Shown one piece after another: positions 7,701-17,015 of a stretch of DNA of 64,000 nt (positions are counted from its first letter, which is position 1; each line of letters starts with the position of its first letter). This DNA comes from a virus. Below the pieces are notes generated by a model. It worked only from the letters and a program-made list of their open reading frames with translations. It did not search any database and was not told where the DNA came from. The translations under genes and the position numbers were made by a program. Location of the stretch: the IMG/VR virus record IMGVR_UViG_3300043466_001519, positions 49,986 through 113,985 of that record; one strand, given 5' to 3'.

Positions 7701-10086
7701 TAATTCTAGATTTACAATTGGGGGAACTAACGCTTGTGCCACTCCACAGAGAGAACAAGACATTAATGTTGTTTCATATTATGGATCAATTAAAAATATT
7801 GTTCCTGGACAATGGGGTCAAATATATTCATATGAGAAAGTGGATACAGGGTTTCAAGTGATATTTTCACAATTTACTCCTACAGAATCCACTATATTTG
7901 GAGGAGATACATTCATTGGTAAATTTGCATTTAAAACAAAACTTCCTTTCTTTTTACAAAATAGAGTGAATGCTCCTGATGATTCAGATGTGTTTTATGA
8001 TGCAATTGGAAACATTGCTTATCCAAAATACTGGCATTCTGCAAGAAGCGTATTACGTAATGCAACAGCTGCGAACCAGCAATTAGTAAACTTTATTTCA
8101 TATAAAGCTCATAATTTTGATTGCCCTAATGATACAACACAATACACAAGTATTAATTCACCTAGTGAGTTAACTTATTATGATGGATATTTTTATATGT
8201 TTGCATATGGTGTTCCTAACTTCTATTGTGAGAGTTCTTATAATTTAGATCTTAGACAAGCATTCAATAATAGAGAAGGTGATTTCTGGCCACATGTATC
8301 TACAAGTATTCCTGATGCATGGGTGCAACAATCATTTGTTCCTATTGAGCAAGATAATACATATTATTATAATGTAACTTTCTCAAAACAAAATAAAGAA
8401 AATTCATTTACGAATCTTCCTATTGATTGGAATTCAATCTGTTCTACGTATTATCCTTTTAGAACTATTTATTCTGAAAAGCAATTTACAGATGCAGATA
8501 ATAAAGTGAATAACTGGTTAATATACAGAGCTCTTTCTTTTTATGATTTTCCACAAAACTATGGAAATCTTATATCATTAGATGGTATTCAAAACAGAGC
8601 AATCCTTGCTAGGTTTGAAAACAAATCATTAATGTATAATAACTTATTAACTATTGATACAAGTAATCCACAAGCAGCATATGTAGGTAACCCTAACATG
8701 TTTAGTGCACCTCCTATTGATTTTGCTGAAACAGATCTTGGATATGTAGGAACACAGAATAAGTTTTTATTAAAGATTCCTCAAGGACAAATAACCATTG
8801 ATGCTAAACGTGGACAAATATTTCTTATACAAGGAACAGAAGCTGTAGATATGACAGCATTTGGTTCTGGTGTAAATAGATTTATGACAGACAATTTACC
8901 ATTTAAAATATTAAAATATTTTCCAAATGTAGACACTGATAACAATTTTAATGGAATAGGTTTACATGGAGTGTTTGATGCTAAATTTGATAGAGTGATA
9001 ATTACAAAATTAGATTATGTGCCTTTAGATGAAGATATTAAATATGACGAAGTTAATAAAGAATTTTATGTTGAAAACATAATTAATGATGTTGTTTTTA
9101 GAGATGTAGTTTATTTAGATGATGCTGAATTTTTCTGTAACAGATCATTTACAATATCATTTAATTTTAATACAAAATCTTGGGTTTCTTTCCATAGCTA
9201 TGTTCCTAATTTTTATATAGCAGAAAATAACTTCTTTTATACAGGACTTAATGGATGTTGTGATTCTGTAAATGGAGAAGCTACATTTACTGCTTTAGTA
9301 GGAGAGATAGATAGAACTAAACCAACAACAACCTCCACTACAAGTGCTGCACCTATACCTTTACCTACTACAACAACAACTAGTACATTAGCATTAGATT
9401 GTGAATTAGAAGGAACAATTATTGAAACATATTGTAACCTTGAAGGAGATGCTATAATAACTGTTCCTCCTACAACTACCACTACAATATGTCAAAGAGG
9501 TAATCTTTCCAGTGATAATTTATTTATAACAGGATATTCTGAAAGTTGTGATACAAATATATTAGATACAACAGGAAGTTTTGAAGATGCTTGTTTAGGA
9601 ATAGAGTATTTGAATACAAATGAAGATTGGTCTTACATAAATATAGAAACAATATCTGTAGCATATAATGAATTAGAAATAGGACAAATTGTTTATCTTG
9701 ATGCATATTCTACAGATTGTACATTAGTTCCTGATGGTTTTTATTTTACAGAAGAAAGTGCGTTTGATACCACTGTTTATCAAGTAGAATCAGGAGTGAT
9801 TGTAGGAATTTATAATTGTGGTACAACAACTACTACTACAACATTTGTTCCTGATACATATTGTTATAACGTAACTATTTATGGTAGCGTAGTTTTAATC
9901 TGGACAGATGGATCAAATGTCACTCATTATGATGAATATTCAGATACATTTGTAACGTTATGTGCACAATACGAATCTATATCATTTGAAACAGATTCTG
10001 ATGGATATATATTTATTCAAGCTTGTGGAGATCCTTGTACAGAAGTTATAGATTGTCCAACCACAACAACAACCACTACTATATAA
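4762..10086 (+). CDS. Tail muzzle-type protein, N-terminal part, 1774 aa, with Thr-linked modules
   Basis: Large tail protein of the crAss-like muzzle type. The N-terminus (LNMDQSVNQIKPGTLTYALN near residue 20) is the recognisable opening of that family. Most of the chain is beta-rich with many Tyr/Asn/Thr. From about residue 1520 on it changes to Cys-bearing modules joined by Thr runs (9322-9390, 9469-9487, 9823-9843) and ends in Thr7-Ile at 10060-10083. The usual muzzle C-terminus is missing and is found in the next gene, which starts inside this stop codon (TAATG at 10084-10088). The protein should form the tail outlet through which cargo proteins and DNA leave. The Thr-linked modules may be exposed and bind receptor or glycan. 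Confidence 0.75.
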   Translation: MAEEQQQGNIKQEYNNATVGLNMDQSVNQIKPGTLTYALNAAVENFDANSVNYQNEPGNELCISFPNGYSLIGSHFIQERNKFIFFLANSSTGESEIGQMINNDCIYRTIVNANCLNFNIDHPIPKVVHRITNCSTEIYWTDGFNPRRYMDIDNVPYVTEIIPNSCSVLTLDELDCNKLKIQPNFNIPQLEIIDVISGGDLIAGTYQFGIQYTDAQGSPYTSFYSITNPTPIADPDFTTVNFNYPVGKSIVIDITNLDTTGKYQYYNLAVIKTINGISSVELVGTYFIDNFTQQITYTGQSKTDIRLSINDIFEKFPYYDVAGDLTAVQDVLVWDKLSTIDRVNYQKIANQITLQWESWRIPSTESYADEVNATNLRGYLRDEVYALEIVFLLRNGKQTDGFHIPGRKQTNNEIVSQPDVPNTNPDFIGEGTSAPYWKIYNTASVIGTSPQFSDEPSYKGPYQFGQFAYWESTETYPCNVEVWGDLANQQIRHHKFPDILISPSFESSVPVIVSDRYQVEMQQSSAIYPIGIKINNEQVIELIRESNLTNEEKDDIVGYKIVRGDRSTNRSIVAKGILRNVGSYVKEEETYYYPNYPYNDLSEDAFLNANNNAYFESCESFDIIVRSFNNEDELGPYTAVRYTDCNTNKEIIKKIYELHLENNPLKICSIIKPTFLGEGVFNKVEQVRWDSGPVAYGYASYQITPGIPGYVPDDKKCVAYSRYANYDIWTVGAENGRAGITVYFDDAVEGPIESPWIGSGHNLKIYVRVGTFPTLGRGKRKNFSKDSEVRDPGCKEEEPLAPLSESLTNRQIFNSPETSFGQPFLGDVLKLENVMYGGGRAHFVEVRDNAKYRLLSKEAQQVALQSSSNIAGGDIVALFAAYQAYLEIYINGITRKNYAYSFNSIASYSYHSPVYNNLGIKQRNLDIKRYLIPGLQNVGDDNNINNYNRETSVYLKTDDSLPFPSKTDSLVYLGNSLIEDNSRFTIGGTNACATPQREQDINVVSYYGSIKNIVPGQWGQIYSYEKVDTGFQVIFSQFTPTESTIFGGDTFIGKFAFKTKLPFFLQNRVNAPDDSDVFYDAIGNIAYPKYWHSARSVLRNATAANQQLVNFISYKAHNFDCPNDTTQYTSINSPSELTYYDGYFYMFAYGVPNFYCESSYNLDLRQAFNNREGDFWPHVSTSIPDAWVQQSFVPIEQDNTYYYNVTFSKQNKENSFTNLPIDWNSICSTYYPFRTIYSEKQFTDADNKVNNWLIYRALSFYDFPQNYGNLISLDGIQNRAILARFENKSLMYNNLLTIDTSNPQAAYVGNPNMFSAPPIDFAETDLGYVGTQNKFLLKIPQGQITIDAKRGQIFLIQGTEAVDMTAFGSGVNRFMTDNLPFKILKYFPNVDTDNNFNGIGLHGVFDAKFDRVIITKLDYVPLDEDIKYDEVNKEFYVENIINDVVFRDVVYLDDAEFFCNRSFTISFNFNTKSWVSFHSYVPNFYIAENNFFYTGLNGCCDSVNGEATFTALVGEIDRTKPTTTSTTSAAPIPLPTTTTTSTLALDCELEGTIIETYCNLEGDAIITVPPTTTTTICQRGNLSSDNLFITGYSESCDTNILDTTGSFEDACLGIEYLNTNEDWSYINIETISVAYNELEIGQIVYLDAYSTDCTLVPDGFYFTEESAFDTTVYQVESGVIVGIYNCGTTTTTTTFVPDTYCYNVTIYGSVVLIWTDGSNVTHYDEYSDTFVTLCAQYESISFETDSDGYIFIQACGDPCTEVIDCPTTTTTTTI
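9322..10083 (+). repeat. Series of Thr-tract linkers in the muzzle tail
   Basis: Four ACN-codon runs at 9322-9390, 9469-9487, 9823-9843 and 10060-10083 divide the end of the muzzle fragment into Cys-bearing modules. The last run ends three bases before the stop. Confidence 0.75.
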
Positions 10087-10952
10087 TGAAAAGAGAAATT
10101 ACAATAAAGATAACACAGACAGGTCCTAATACAGGACCTTTCAGTGTTTACGATAATTATAATAATCTACTAGATGAAAATGTAAGTAGAAAACAGTTAA
10201 TTAAAGGTAGGACATATCTAGTAGATAATGAAGTAACAAATGTAAGACTAGTATCAAATGGAGAATGTGGGTTTGAAAAAACCTTTCCATTAAGAGAAAT
10301 TCCTTATTTAGAATATTCTAAGAGTGGATATAAACAAACTAAAACTGCTTGTTTGTGGAAACATTTAACCAACACGCAAATCTATAATTATTTTTATGGA
10401 AATATAAAACCATACGTAATAGAATATCCATTTGCTTATCAATTCCAAGATGAGATATTACAGAACGTTAAAGACTATACAAAAGCGTATGAATACATAA
10501 GAAATCCATATGAAGCATATGATAGTAATTTAAAAATTGAAACAAACGACAAATGGTTTAATAAAGCTATTCTATATAATGGACAACAGAGTTCTGGAAT
10601 ATTAAATCTTGTTGCAAAACCACTTCATAACTTACAAGCATATGGACAATATCCAATATACAATACAGACAGTAAAACAATCACTTATACAAAGAGTGAT
10701 AACTTCTATCAGTATAATACATTCTGGGCTTTAGAGAAGAGTTCTCAGGTTCCATTGTTTAGATCATCATGTGAGTCTATGTCAATAGATAAAGAAGTGA
10801 ATCAAGAGAACATGGACTACGGATTGAGAAGCTTTAAGAAAGCAACATTAAGAGCAAAAGAATTGAAAGTGAGACACATTCTTGATAACTCATCAACAGT
10901 ACATTTAGTGTCTCAATTTATATTAACACCTGCACAAATATCTTATAAATAA
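10086..10952 (+). CDS. Detached muzzle C-terminus with GPF module, 288 aa
   Basis: Residues 2-70 are a second copy of the GPF module of the protein at 886-1170 (TGPNTGPFSVY, VSRKQLIKG, VRLVSNGEC). Residues about 80-288 match what I recall as the C-terminal region of crAss-like muzzle proteins (FNKAILYNGQQSSGILNL, YTKSDNFYQYNTFW, LTPAQISYK at the end). The ATG at 10086 shares bases with the upstream stop, so re-initiation would give both parts together. The frame stays open upstream to 10023, so a -1 shift in the Thr tract would fuse the two proteins. I chose ATG 10086 because the upstream extension is only an out-of-frame reading of the Thr tract. Confidence 0.75.
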   Translation: MKREITIKITQTGPNTGPFSVYDNYNNLLDENVSRKQLIKGRTYLVDNEVTNVRLVSNGECGFEKTFPLREIPYLEYSKSGYKQTKTACLWKHLTNTQIYNYFYGNIKPYVIEYPFAYQFQDEILQNVKDYTKAYEYIRNPYEAYDSNLKIETNDKWFNKAILYNGQQSSGILNLVAKPLHNLQAYGQYPIYNTDSKTITYTKSDNFYQYNTFWALEKSSQVPLFRSSCESMSIDKEVNQENMDYGLRSFKKATLRAKELKVRHILDNSSTVHLVSQFILTPAQISYK

Positions 10953-12784
10953 TGAATAATGGTAAAGTAAAATGTACATGCGGATGGAGCTGGAACAAAT
11001 CTGATTCTAGTAAGAAAGACATGTATGTATGTCATGAGTGTGGTAGAGATAATTCTAACAACATGAAAAATGGTGGTTGGTTAGATAGCTATGCTGATGG
11101 TGGATCTATGCAAGAACACCAAGAGAACTATAATGATAATTCTGTTTCTTTACCAGAAGGATATGTAGGTGAAGGATATAATACCAAAGGTAGAGATTAT
11201 TCTCCTGCATGGGGAGGGCAGTTTCAAATGGGTGGATCTGTATATCCAGTTAATTATGTTCCTCAAGCACAAATGGGTGGTTCTATTCCAGGAGCTGTAG
11301 GTTTCTCATATGCACGTACAAACAATCCTGCTCCAAGCAATGGTCCTTATGCAAAGAAAACAATGGCTAGTGCACAGAATGGAACTGTTAAAGAATCTAC
11401 TTCTGTAAATAGAGATAGAAGAATTCCTTCAGTAAAAGATGTTATTAAAAAAGTTCCAGGTACAAAAGCTTACAAAGATGTATATGGAAACTTATTAGAA
11501 AAAGATGATGATGGAGTTTATAAACCTCGACAAAAAGAAAAAGAAGAAGTTAGAAAACATGTTCCTCAATCTAAATTATCTAAAGCAAAAGAAATAGCAC
11601 TTAATCCAATGACTGCTGCAGGATATAAAGTGAGAAACGAAGATATTCCTGACAATTTTAGTTCAGGAGAAAGAAACAATCTTGATACAGCTGTTGATTT
11701 TATTAATCCTGTATATTATGCTGAGTCTGCAAAAAATCTTGCAGAAAGTCAAGGACAAGTGTTTAGTGATTTGTCTGAAGGTAACTTTGGAGATGCTGCT
11801 TTAAATCAAACAATGGCAGGTGTAGAAGCTCTTAATTTTATTCCTATAGCAAAAGGAGCAAAACCATTTGTTCAAAAAGGAATGAAACAATTAGGAAATA
11901 TTAAAACAAGTATATCTCCTGAGTTAAGACAAGGATTAAGAGCTAATGGATTTTCAGAAATTTTTAAATCTAAACCTAAATCAGAAATAAATTGGGGAAA
12001 TTGGAATAAAGAAATTCCTGATAATCCTCAATTAATGAAAGAATATGATGCGATAGAACAAACAACTAAAGCTAATGGCAGTTGGATGAAGAATCCTGAT
12101 GGTTCTGCTTTTCAAGGAACGCCTGAACAATTTGTACAACAGAATAGTGAGAATTTTAAAAAAGCTTTTGGTAATACAAAAGTAAGAGATGTAGATGGAA
12201 ATATACAAATAGCAAACCACAGTACAAATGCAGAGTTTGATGAATTTGATTTAAGTAAATTTGGGACATCTACAGATGATGGTTTTTATGGAAAAGGAGT
12301 GTACTTTCATCCTAAGACCAACAACGTAGCACTATACGGAGATAAAAATATCAATGCTTACTTAAACATTGAAAACCCAATGCCAAAGGATATAGTACCT
12401 TATTTTGGAAGAGAAGGAAAAGGATCTTTTTGGAATGAAGACTATACAAAACAGACGGTGGTAGATGATGTAAGCTCCCTATGGAAAAATAAACACGATG
12501 GGGTAATAACAGACCACCTTGAAAAATACGGAGATTTTAACTCAACAGAATATGTAACAAACCCTAAAAATATAAAATCAGCAATAGGTAATAATGGAAT
12601 GTTTGATATGACTAATCCTAATATATATAAATCTGTATTACCAATAGGTTTAGGATTAGGAGCAGCTTCTCAAATAGAACAAAAGAAACAAGGAGGAATA
12701 ATTAAAGATGATAGAGGACAATGGGCAAAAAATAAAAAAAATTTACTACCTTTACAATCTAACTGGTTAAATAAATTTGAATAA
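10952..12784 (+). CDS. Cargo protein with N-terminal zinc ribbon and C-terminal ADP-ribosyltransferase-like domain, 610 aa
   Basis: Residues 8-30 form a zinc ribbon (C8, C10, C27, C30). Residues about 40-140 contain the MGG/YADGG-rich, low-complexity segment typical of crAss-like cargo proteins (SLPEGYVGEGY, SPAWGGQF). Residues about 415-555 look like an ADP-ribosyltransferase of the polyvalent-protein (ART-PolyVal) type: H423 in NHSTNAEF, Y451 in GFYGKGVYF, and E533 in TEYVTNPKNIKSAIGNNG, an H-Y-E triad in order. The protein should be packed in the virion and injected, where it could modify a host protein as T4 Alt does. Base composition over the ART part is somewhat higher (85 G+C of 240 at 12301-12540, versus 16 of 60 at 11881-11940). 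Start overlaps the previous stop (TAATG). Confidence 0.75.
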   Translation: MNNGKVKCTCGWSWNKSDSSKKDMYVCHECGRDNSNNMKNGGWLDSYADGGSMQEHQENYNDNSVSLPEGYVGEGYNTKGRDYSPAWGGQFQMGGSVYPVNYVPQAQMGGSIPGAVGFSYARTNNPAPSNGPYAKKTMASAQNGTVKESTSVNRDRRIPSVKDVIKKVPGTKAYKDVYGNLLEKDDDGVYKPRQKEKEEVRKHVPQSKLSKAKEIALNPMTAAGYKVRNEDIPDNFSSGERNNLDTAVDFINPVYYAESAKNLAESQGQVFSDLSEGNFGDAALNQTMAGVEALNFIPIAKGAKPFVQKGMKQLGNIKTSISPELRQGLRANGFSEIFKSKPKSEINWGNWNKEIPDNPQLMKEYDAIEQTTKANGSWMKNPDGSAFQGTPEQFVQQNSENFKKAFGNTKVRDVDGNIQIANHSTNAEFDEFDLSKFGTSTDDGFYGKGVYFHPKTNNVALYGDKNINAYLNIENPMPKDIVPYFGREGKGSFWNEDYTKQTVVDDVSSLWKNKHDGVITDHLEKYGDFNSTEYVTNPKNIKSAIGNNGMFDMTNPNIYKSVLPIGLGLGAASQIEQKKQGGIIKDDRGQWAKNKKNLLPLQSNWLNKFE

Positions 12785-12785
12785 A

Positions 12786-13472
12786 ATGGTAACACAAGAT
12801 TATAAATATCAAACTATAGAAGGTGTAGTAAACAAAAGATGTTCAAGATGTAGAGTTTTTAAACCTATTACTTTTGAGTATTATGCTAAAGGACAAGATA
12901 GTAAATATGGAATTAAATCACATTGTTTAGAATGTAACGACAAGCCTAAATTTAACTTTCCTAACTTTAATGAAAAAGGGTTATTATTTTGTAGAAAATG
13001 TGAAATATATAAAACTGAAGAGGAGTTTCATACACAAAAAGAAAACAAGCATAGAAATGGTAAAACTAGTCATTGTAAACAATGTAATAATGATTATAAA
13101 ACTAATTTTAGAAAATCTACAAAAGGTGAAGACTTAGAGAGACATTTAAGTAAAATACTTTCTACATGTAAACTTAGAAGCAAAAAATTAAAATTATCAA
13201 GTTTTGAATTTGAATTAGATGTAAATTTTTTAAAACAATTATTTAAAACACAAAATAAAAAGTGTAAATTATCTGGACTAGAAATGACATATATTATTAA
13301 CAATGGTAAATCCATATATAATATTTCTGTAGATAGAATTAAAAGTAATAAAGGATATACAAAAGACAATGTACAGTTAGTTTGTAATCAAATTAATACA
13401 ATGAAAAATTCTTTAGAAGAAGAGGATTTTTTATTTTTTTGCAAAACAATAGTTAATAATTATGAAAGGTAA
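12786..13472 (+). CDS. HNH homing endonuclease with zinc knuckles, 228 aa
   Basis: Two N-terminal CxxC...HCxxC knuckles (first pair at C19/C22, second CRKCEIYK...HCKQCNN) precede an HNH-type core: KCKLSGLEM, then SVDRIKSNKGYTKDNVQLVC and NQINTMKNSL. It is probably a free-standing homing endonuclease that cuts an allele lacking it. It lies between two cargo genes and overlaps the downstream one by 11 bases. The TTG-initiated extension at 12777 would overlap the upstream gene; ATG 12786 leaves one base after its stop. A TAAATTTG box (12772-12779) just upstream could be a -7 element, but no good -33 partner is visible. Confidence 0.8.
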   Translation: MVTQDYKYQTIEGVVNKRCSRCRVFKPITFEYYAKGQDSKYGIKSHCLECNDKPKFNFPNFNEKGLLFCRKCEIYKTEEEFHTQKENKHRNGKTSHCKQCNNDYKTNFRKSTKGEDLERHLSKILSTCKLRSKKLKLSSFEFELDVNFLKQLFKTQNKKCKLSGLEMTYIINNGKSIYNISVDRIKSNKGYTKDNVQLVCNQINTMKNSLEEEDFLFFCKTIVNNYER

Positions 13473-16400
13473 AGTTAGTAATACAGGGTATAAAAAAAAT
13501 TCTAAAGATAAGAATAATGATTACAACATTATTCCTACTAACAGAATTACTATGAAAAATGTTGATTTTCCAGTTTTAGGAATATCTGATAAGAATGATG
13601 TAAGAGTAATGTATCCAGGAGAAGAACATTTATTTGATGGAAACTCTGTTTTAGAATATCGTATGGCAAAAAATGGAATTAATCAACAAGATCAAAAAGT
13701 TGATGAACAATTAAAACAATTAACTGATTTTTCTAATAATCAAATGAATATTGGAGGAAATATAAAAAAATCATATAATATGAAATCAGAATTTCTTAAA
13801 ATAGCAGGAGTAAAAAGTGACTCTGCTTTTTACAAAAAATATCCAACTGAAGCAGCATTCTTCAAAGCTCATCCAGAAGCTAAGAAAATGATAAAGAAAG
13901 CACAACAAGGAGCAATGATGTCAGGTATGAGTTCTTATTTGCAAGGAATGCAAGGAATGAATAATCTTCCTAACATGCAGAACATGATGCAAGGACAAAC
14001 ACAATCTGTTGGTGTAAATGCTGGAATGTTTAATGGTCCACAAGTTGACAATAGTGTATCTACAATTAATGCTTCTACATTAGCAGATGATAAGTCTGGA
14101 TACGCTTCTCCTGGAGGGCCTAACACTAATGTTGGAAAAATGAATAACATTGGAGATCAAGTTAGCAAGTTCGCTGGACCAGCTGGAGAACTTATTTCTG
14201 GTTATCAAAACTTAAGAGCAGGTAGAAGAGCTAAAAAAGAAGCACAGAAATGGGCAAATGTTACAGATGTTCAAGCAAGAGCAGCTGAATCTACAGATGT
14301 TGATGACTTAAGACAATACACTGAGAATGCAAGAAAGAAAGCAAATGCAATGATGCCTGAAATGACAGGTGAAGAATTCTTTCCTGTATATGGTGTAGGA
14401 ACAAATGTTCTTGCTAGAAATGGTGTTAGGTTACAAGAAGGAGGAATGGTTGGTGGTAACCCAACAGAGATACAAAATACATATGAAGGAGGAAATGATA
14501 TTTATTCAGATCTTGAATATGAACCATTGTATAATGTAAACCAAGTTAAATCATATAGAATGGGAGGATACCTTCCTAAAGCACAAGGTGGAGCAGAAAT
14601 GTTTGATCCATCTAGTATGATGTCTTCAATGGGTGGAGCTAGTGGAGGAGGAACTCCATGGGGAGCAATTGGAGGAATGGGTTCTAGTCTTGCTGGTAAT
14701 ATGACAGGAAATGATGGTGGTGGACAAATTGGTGGTGCTATTGGTGGTGCTGCTGGTATGGCTATTGGTGGTCCAGCAGGACAAGCAATTGGTCAAACTG
14801 TAGGTACACTTGCTGGTGGATTACTTGATACAAATGATAGAGATCAAAGAAAAGCTGAAGCAAAAACTAAAAATAATATGAATAGAATCATGGCTTCTCA
14901 ATTCAAAGATTCTGTTCATTCACAATATGGATCTTATATGAGAAATGGTGGATACATGAATCCTGAATACAATCCACAAGTGATCACAATGTTTGGAGAT
15001 GTTAATGATCAAGACTTTGCTGATTTTGCACATAAAGATGAATTCAGAGCTGGTGGACATTTAAAAGCTTATAGAGAACCTAGTGAAAGAGCTATGCAAA
15101 CTTATGCTATGGGTGGTGAACTTCAAACGCATTGGGGTGGATATGCTGAACCTATGTCTGAAAATCCATACCTACCTGGTAGTGGAGAAACTGTAATGTT
15201 CAGAGGAAAATCTCACGATGAGTCTGATGGAAAAGGTAACACTGGTATTGGTATTACATATGGTGATAATCCTGTAGAAGTGGAAAGAGGAGAACCTGCT
15301 GTAAAACTAAAAGATGGATCTTCAGGAGAAGAAAGTCTTGTTGTATATGGTAATTTAAAAATACCTAATCAATACATAGATTTATTAGGAGATCCTAAAG
15401 CTAAAGGTAAGAAATTTAAAAACTATATAGCTGATCTTTCTAAAACAGAAGCTAAGCAAAATAAACTTATTGAGAAATCAACCAATGAGTTGAATAGTCT
15501 TGATGTAAAAAATTCTTTTGATAGATTAAAACTTTCTGCATTAGAAGCAAACATTAAAGGAGGTAACATGAAACTTAAAGACATTGCTAATAAGAAAATA
15601 AAAGCTGCTGATTTACAGAATGCTATTAATGATACAGCAGAAGAATATGGACTTGTTGCAGATGATCTTGCAAGAGGTAAAGCAACAGTAGATAAAAAAG
15701 CTATGAAAGAATATGCTAAGTTTGGAAAGTCTATTCCAAAAGCACAATATGGTTTAGAAGTTTGGGAAGGTAATAAAACTGGCTTAGGTAAAAAGACCGC
15801 ATCTGAGTTTACATTAGATCAATGGAATGAAGTAGCTAAAAAATATGGATTCAAAGGACAAGGTAATTTAGAATTTCAAAAATTCTTAATGACTCATCCC
15901 GAAACTTCTAAAATAATTAAAGCTAGACACAATATGTTATATGGAAAAAATCCAGAAACAGATCCTGAATTATATGATTCTAAATTAGGAAGAGGATATG
16001 CTGCTGCTGAATTATTAGACATGCCTTCAGTTCGTACTGAACCAGAAAAAAGAAAAAATACACCAGCTAAAGAGGAAGTAGATGAATCATTTGAAACAGT
16101 TCCTTATAAAAGAAGTGCATTGCTAGATATATTTGGACAAGTGCTTCCATACATTAGACCAACAGATCAAGAAGAATTAGATCCACAACAATTAATGGGA
16201 GAGATGTATGCTATGTCAAGTAATCAATTAGAACCTGTACAAGCAACACCATACACTCCACAATTAAGAGTTCCTTATGATATATCATTACAAGATCAGT
16301 TGAATGAAATAACTGCTGATCAAAGAAGTGCTCAAAGAATGATGGGATATAATCCTGCTGCTCAGGCTAATCTTGCTGCACAAACATATGGTGCTAAATC

Positions 16401-16974
16401 AAAAGTGTTAGCTGATCAGTTTAGAATGAATCAAGCTATGAAAGATCAAGTGTATTCTGGAAATATTGCAACATTAAATGATGCAGAGTTAAAGAATTTA
16501 GAAATCTATGATCAACAATATCAAAGACAAGAACAAGCTAAGAGTAATACTAAAGCTACAGCACAGGCTGCTCTTAATTCTGTTGCTGATAAATATGCTA
16601 AAAACAAATTAGAGAATAGAACATTAGGTGTTATGGAAAATATGTATAATTATAGATATGATAAATCTGGAAGAGCTGTAAACATGAATGCTCCTTTCCA
16701 ACCAAATATTCCTTATATATATGGAAATGATGGTAAGCCTACTCATAAGATAATTTATGCTAAAGATAAAAAAACAATATTAGGATATGAACCTGTTGGT
16801 AAAACAACTAAAATTCCATCAAGTGCAACTTCTCCTATAGCTCCAGAAGAAAATGTTGATTCAGAAAGTTATTCTCCAATAGATGAAGATGATATAATGT
16901 ATCAAGAAAGAAATGGTGGAAAAACAAAAAAGAAAAAATATTCACAAAGTTCAATTGTAAGAGCTTTTAAATAA
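13462..16974 (+). CDS. crAss-like cargo/ejection protein, 1170 aa
   Basis: The N-terminus (NIIPTNRITMKNVDFPVLGI around residues 22-41, then VMYPGEEHLFDGNSV) is typical of a conserved crAss-like virion protein. Residues about 150-200 are Met/Gln/Gly-rich. Residues about 395-455 are a Gly/Ala-rich hydrophobic stretch (GGAIGGAAGMAIGGPAGQAI) that looks able to insert into a membrane. The C-terminal third is helical and Gln-rich and ends in a Lys-rich tail (KTKKKKYSQSS). It is most likely packed in the capsid or tail and ejected ahead of the DNA, perhaps helping form a channel. No catalytic motif seen. Confidence 0.7.
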   Translation: MKGKVSNTGYKKNSKDKNNDYNIIPTNRITMKNVDFPVLGISDKNDVRVMYPGEEHLFDGNSVLEYRMAKNGINQQDQKVDEQLKQLTDFSNNQMNIGGNIKKSYNMKSEFLKIAGVKSDSAFYKKYPTEAAFFKAHPEAKKMIKKAQQGAMMSGMSSYLQGMQGMNNLPNMQNMMQGQTQSVGVNAGMFNGPQVDNSVSTINASTLADDKSGYASPGGPNTNVGKMNNIGDQVSKFAGPAGELISGYQNLRAGRRAKKEAQKWANVTDVQARAAESTDVDDLRQYTENARKKANAMMPEMTGEEFFPVYGVGTNVLARNGVRLQEGGMVGGNPTEIQNTYEGGNDIYSDLEYEPLYNVNQVKSYRMGGYLPKAQGGAEMFDPSSMMSSMGGASGGGTPWGAIGGMGSSLAGNMTGNDGGGQIGGAIGGAAGMAIGGPAGQAIGQTVGTLAGGLLDTNDRDQRKAEAKTKNNMNRIMASQFKDSVHSQYGSYMRNGGYMNPEYNPQVITMFGDVNDQDFADFAHKDEFRAGGHLKAYREPSERAMQTYAMGGELQTHWGGYAEPMSENPYLPGSGETVMFRGKSHDESDGKGNTGIGITYGDNPVEVERGEPAVKLKDGSSGEESLVVYGNLKIPNQYIDLLGDPKAKGKKFKNYIADLSKTEAKQNKLIEKSTNELNSLDVKNSFDRLKLSALEANIKGGNMKLKDIANKKIKAADLQNAINDTAEEYGLVADDLARGKATVDKKAMKEYAKFGKSIPKAQYGLEVWEGNKTGLGKKTASEFTLDQWNEVAKKYGFKGQGNLEFQKFLMTHPETSKIIKARHNMLYGKNPETDPELYDSKLGRGYAAAELLDMPSVRTEPEKRKNTPAKEEVDESFETVPYKRSALLDIFGQVLPYIRPTDQEELDPQQLMGEMYAMSSNQLEPVQATPYTPQLRVPYDISLQDQLNEITADQRSAQRMMGYNPAAQANLAAQTYGAKSKVLADQFRMNQAMKDQVYSGNIATLNDAELKNLEIYDQQYQRQEQAKSNTKATAQAALNSVADKYAKNKLENRTLGVMENMYNYRYDKSGRAVNMNAPFQPNIPYIYGNDGKPTHKIIYAKDKKTILGYEPVGKTTKIPSSATSPIAPEENVDSESYSPIDEDDIMYQERNGGKTKKKKYSQSSIVRAFK

Positions 16975-17015
16975 CAAATTTAATTATAAATACTTATGTG
17001 ACGTGGAATATTTAT

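Noticed and set aside
10023-10085. N-terminal extension of the muzzle C-terminal gene upstream of ATG 10086
   Set aside because: It is only an out-of-frame reading of the upstream gene's end (Asn/His/Tyr from ACN repeats), and the shared GPF module starts at 10086.
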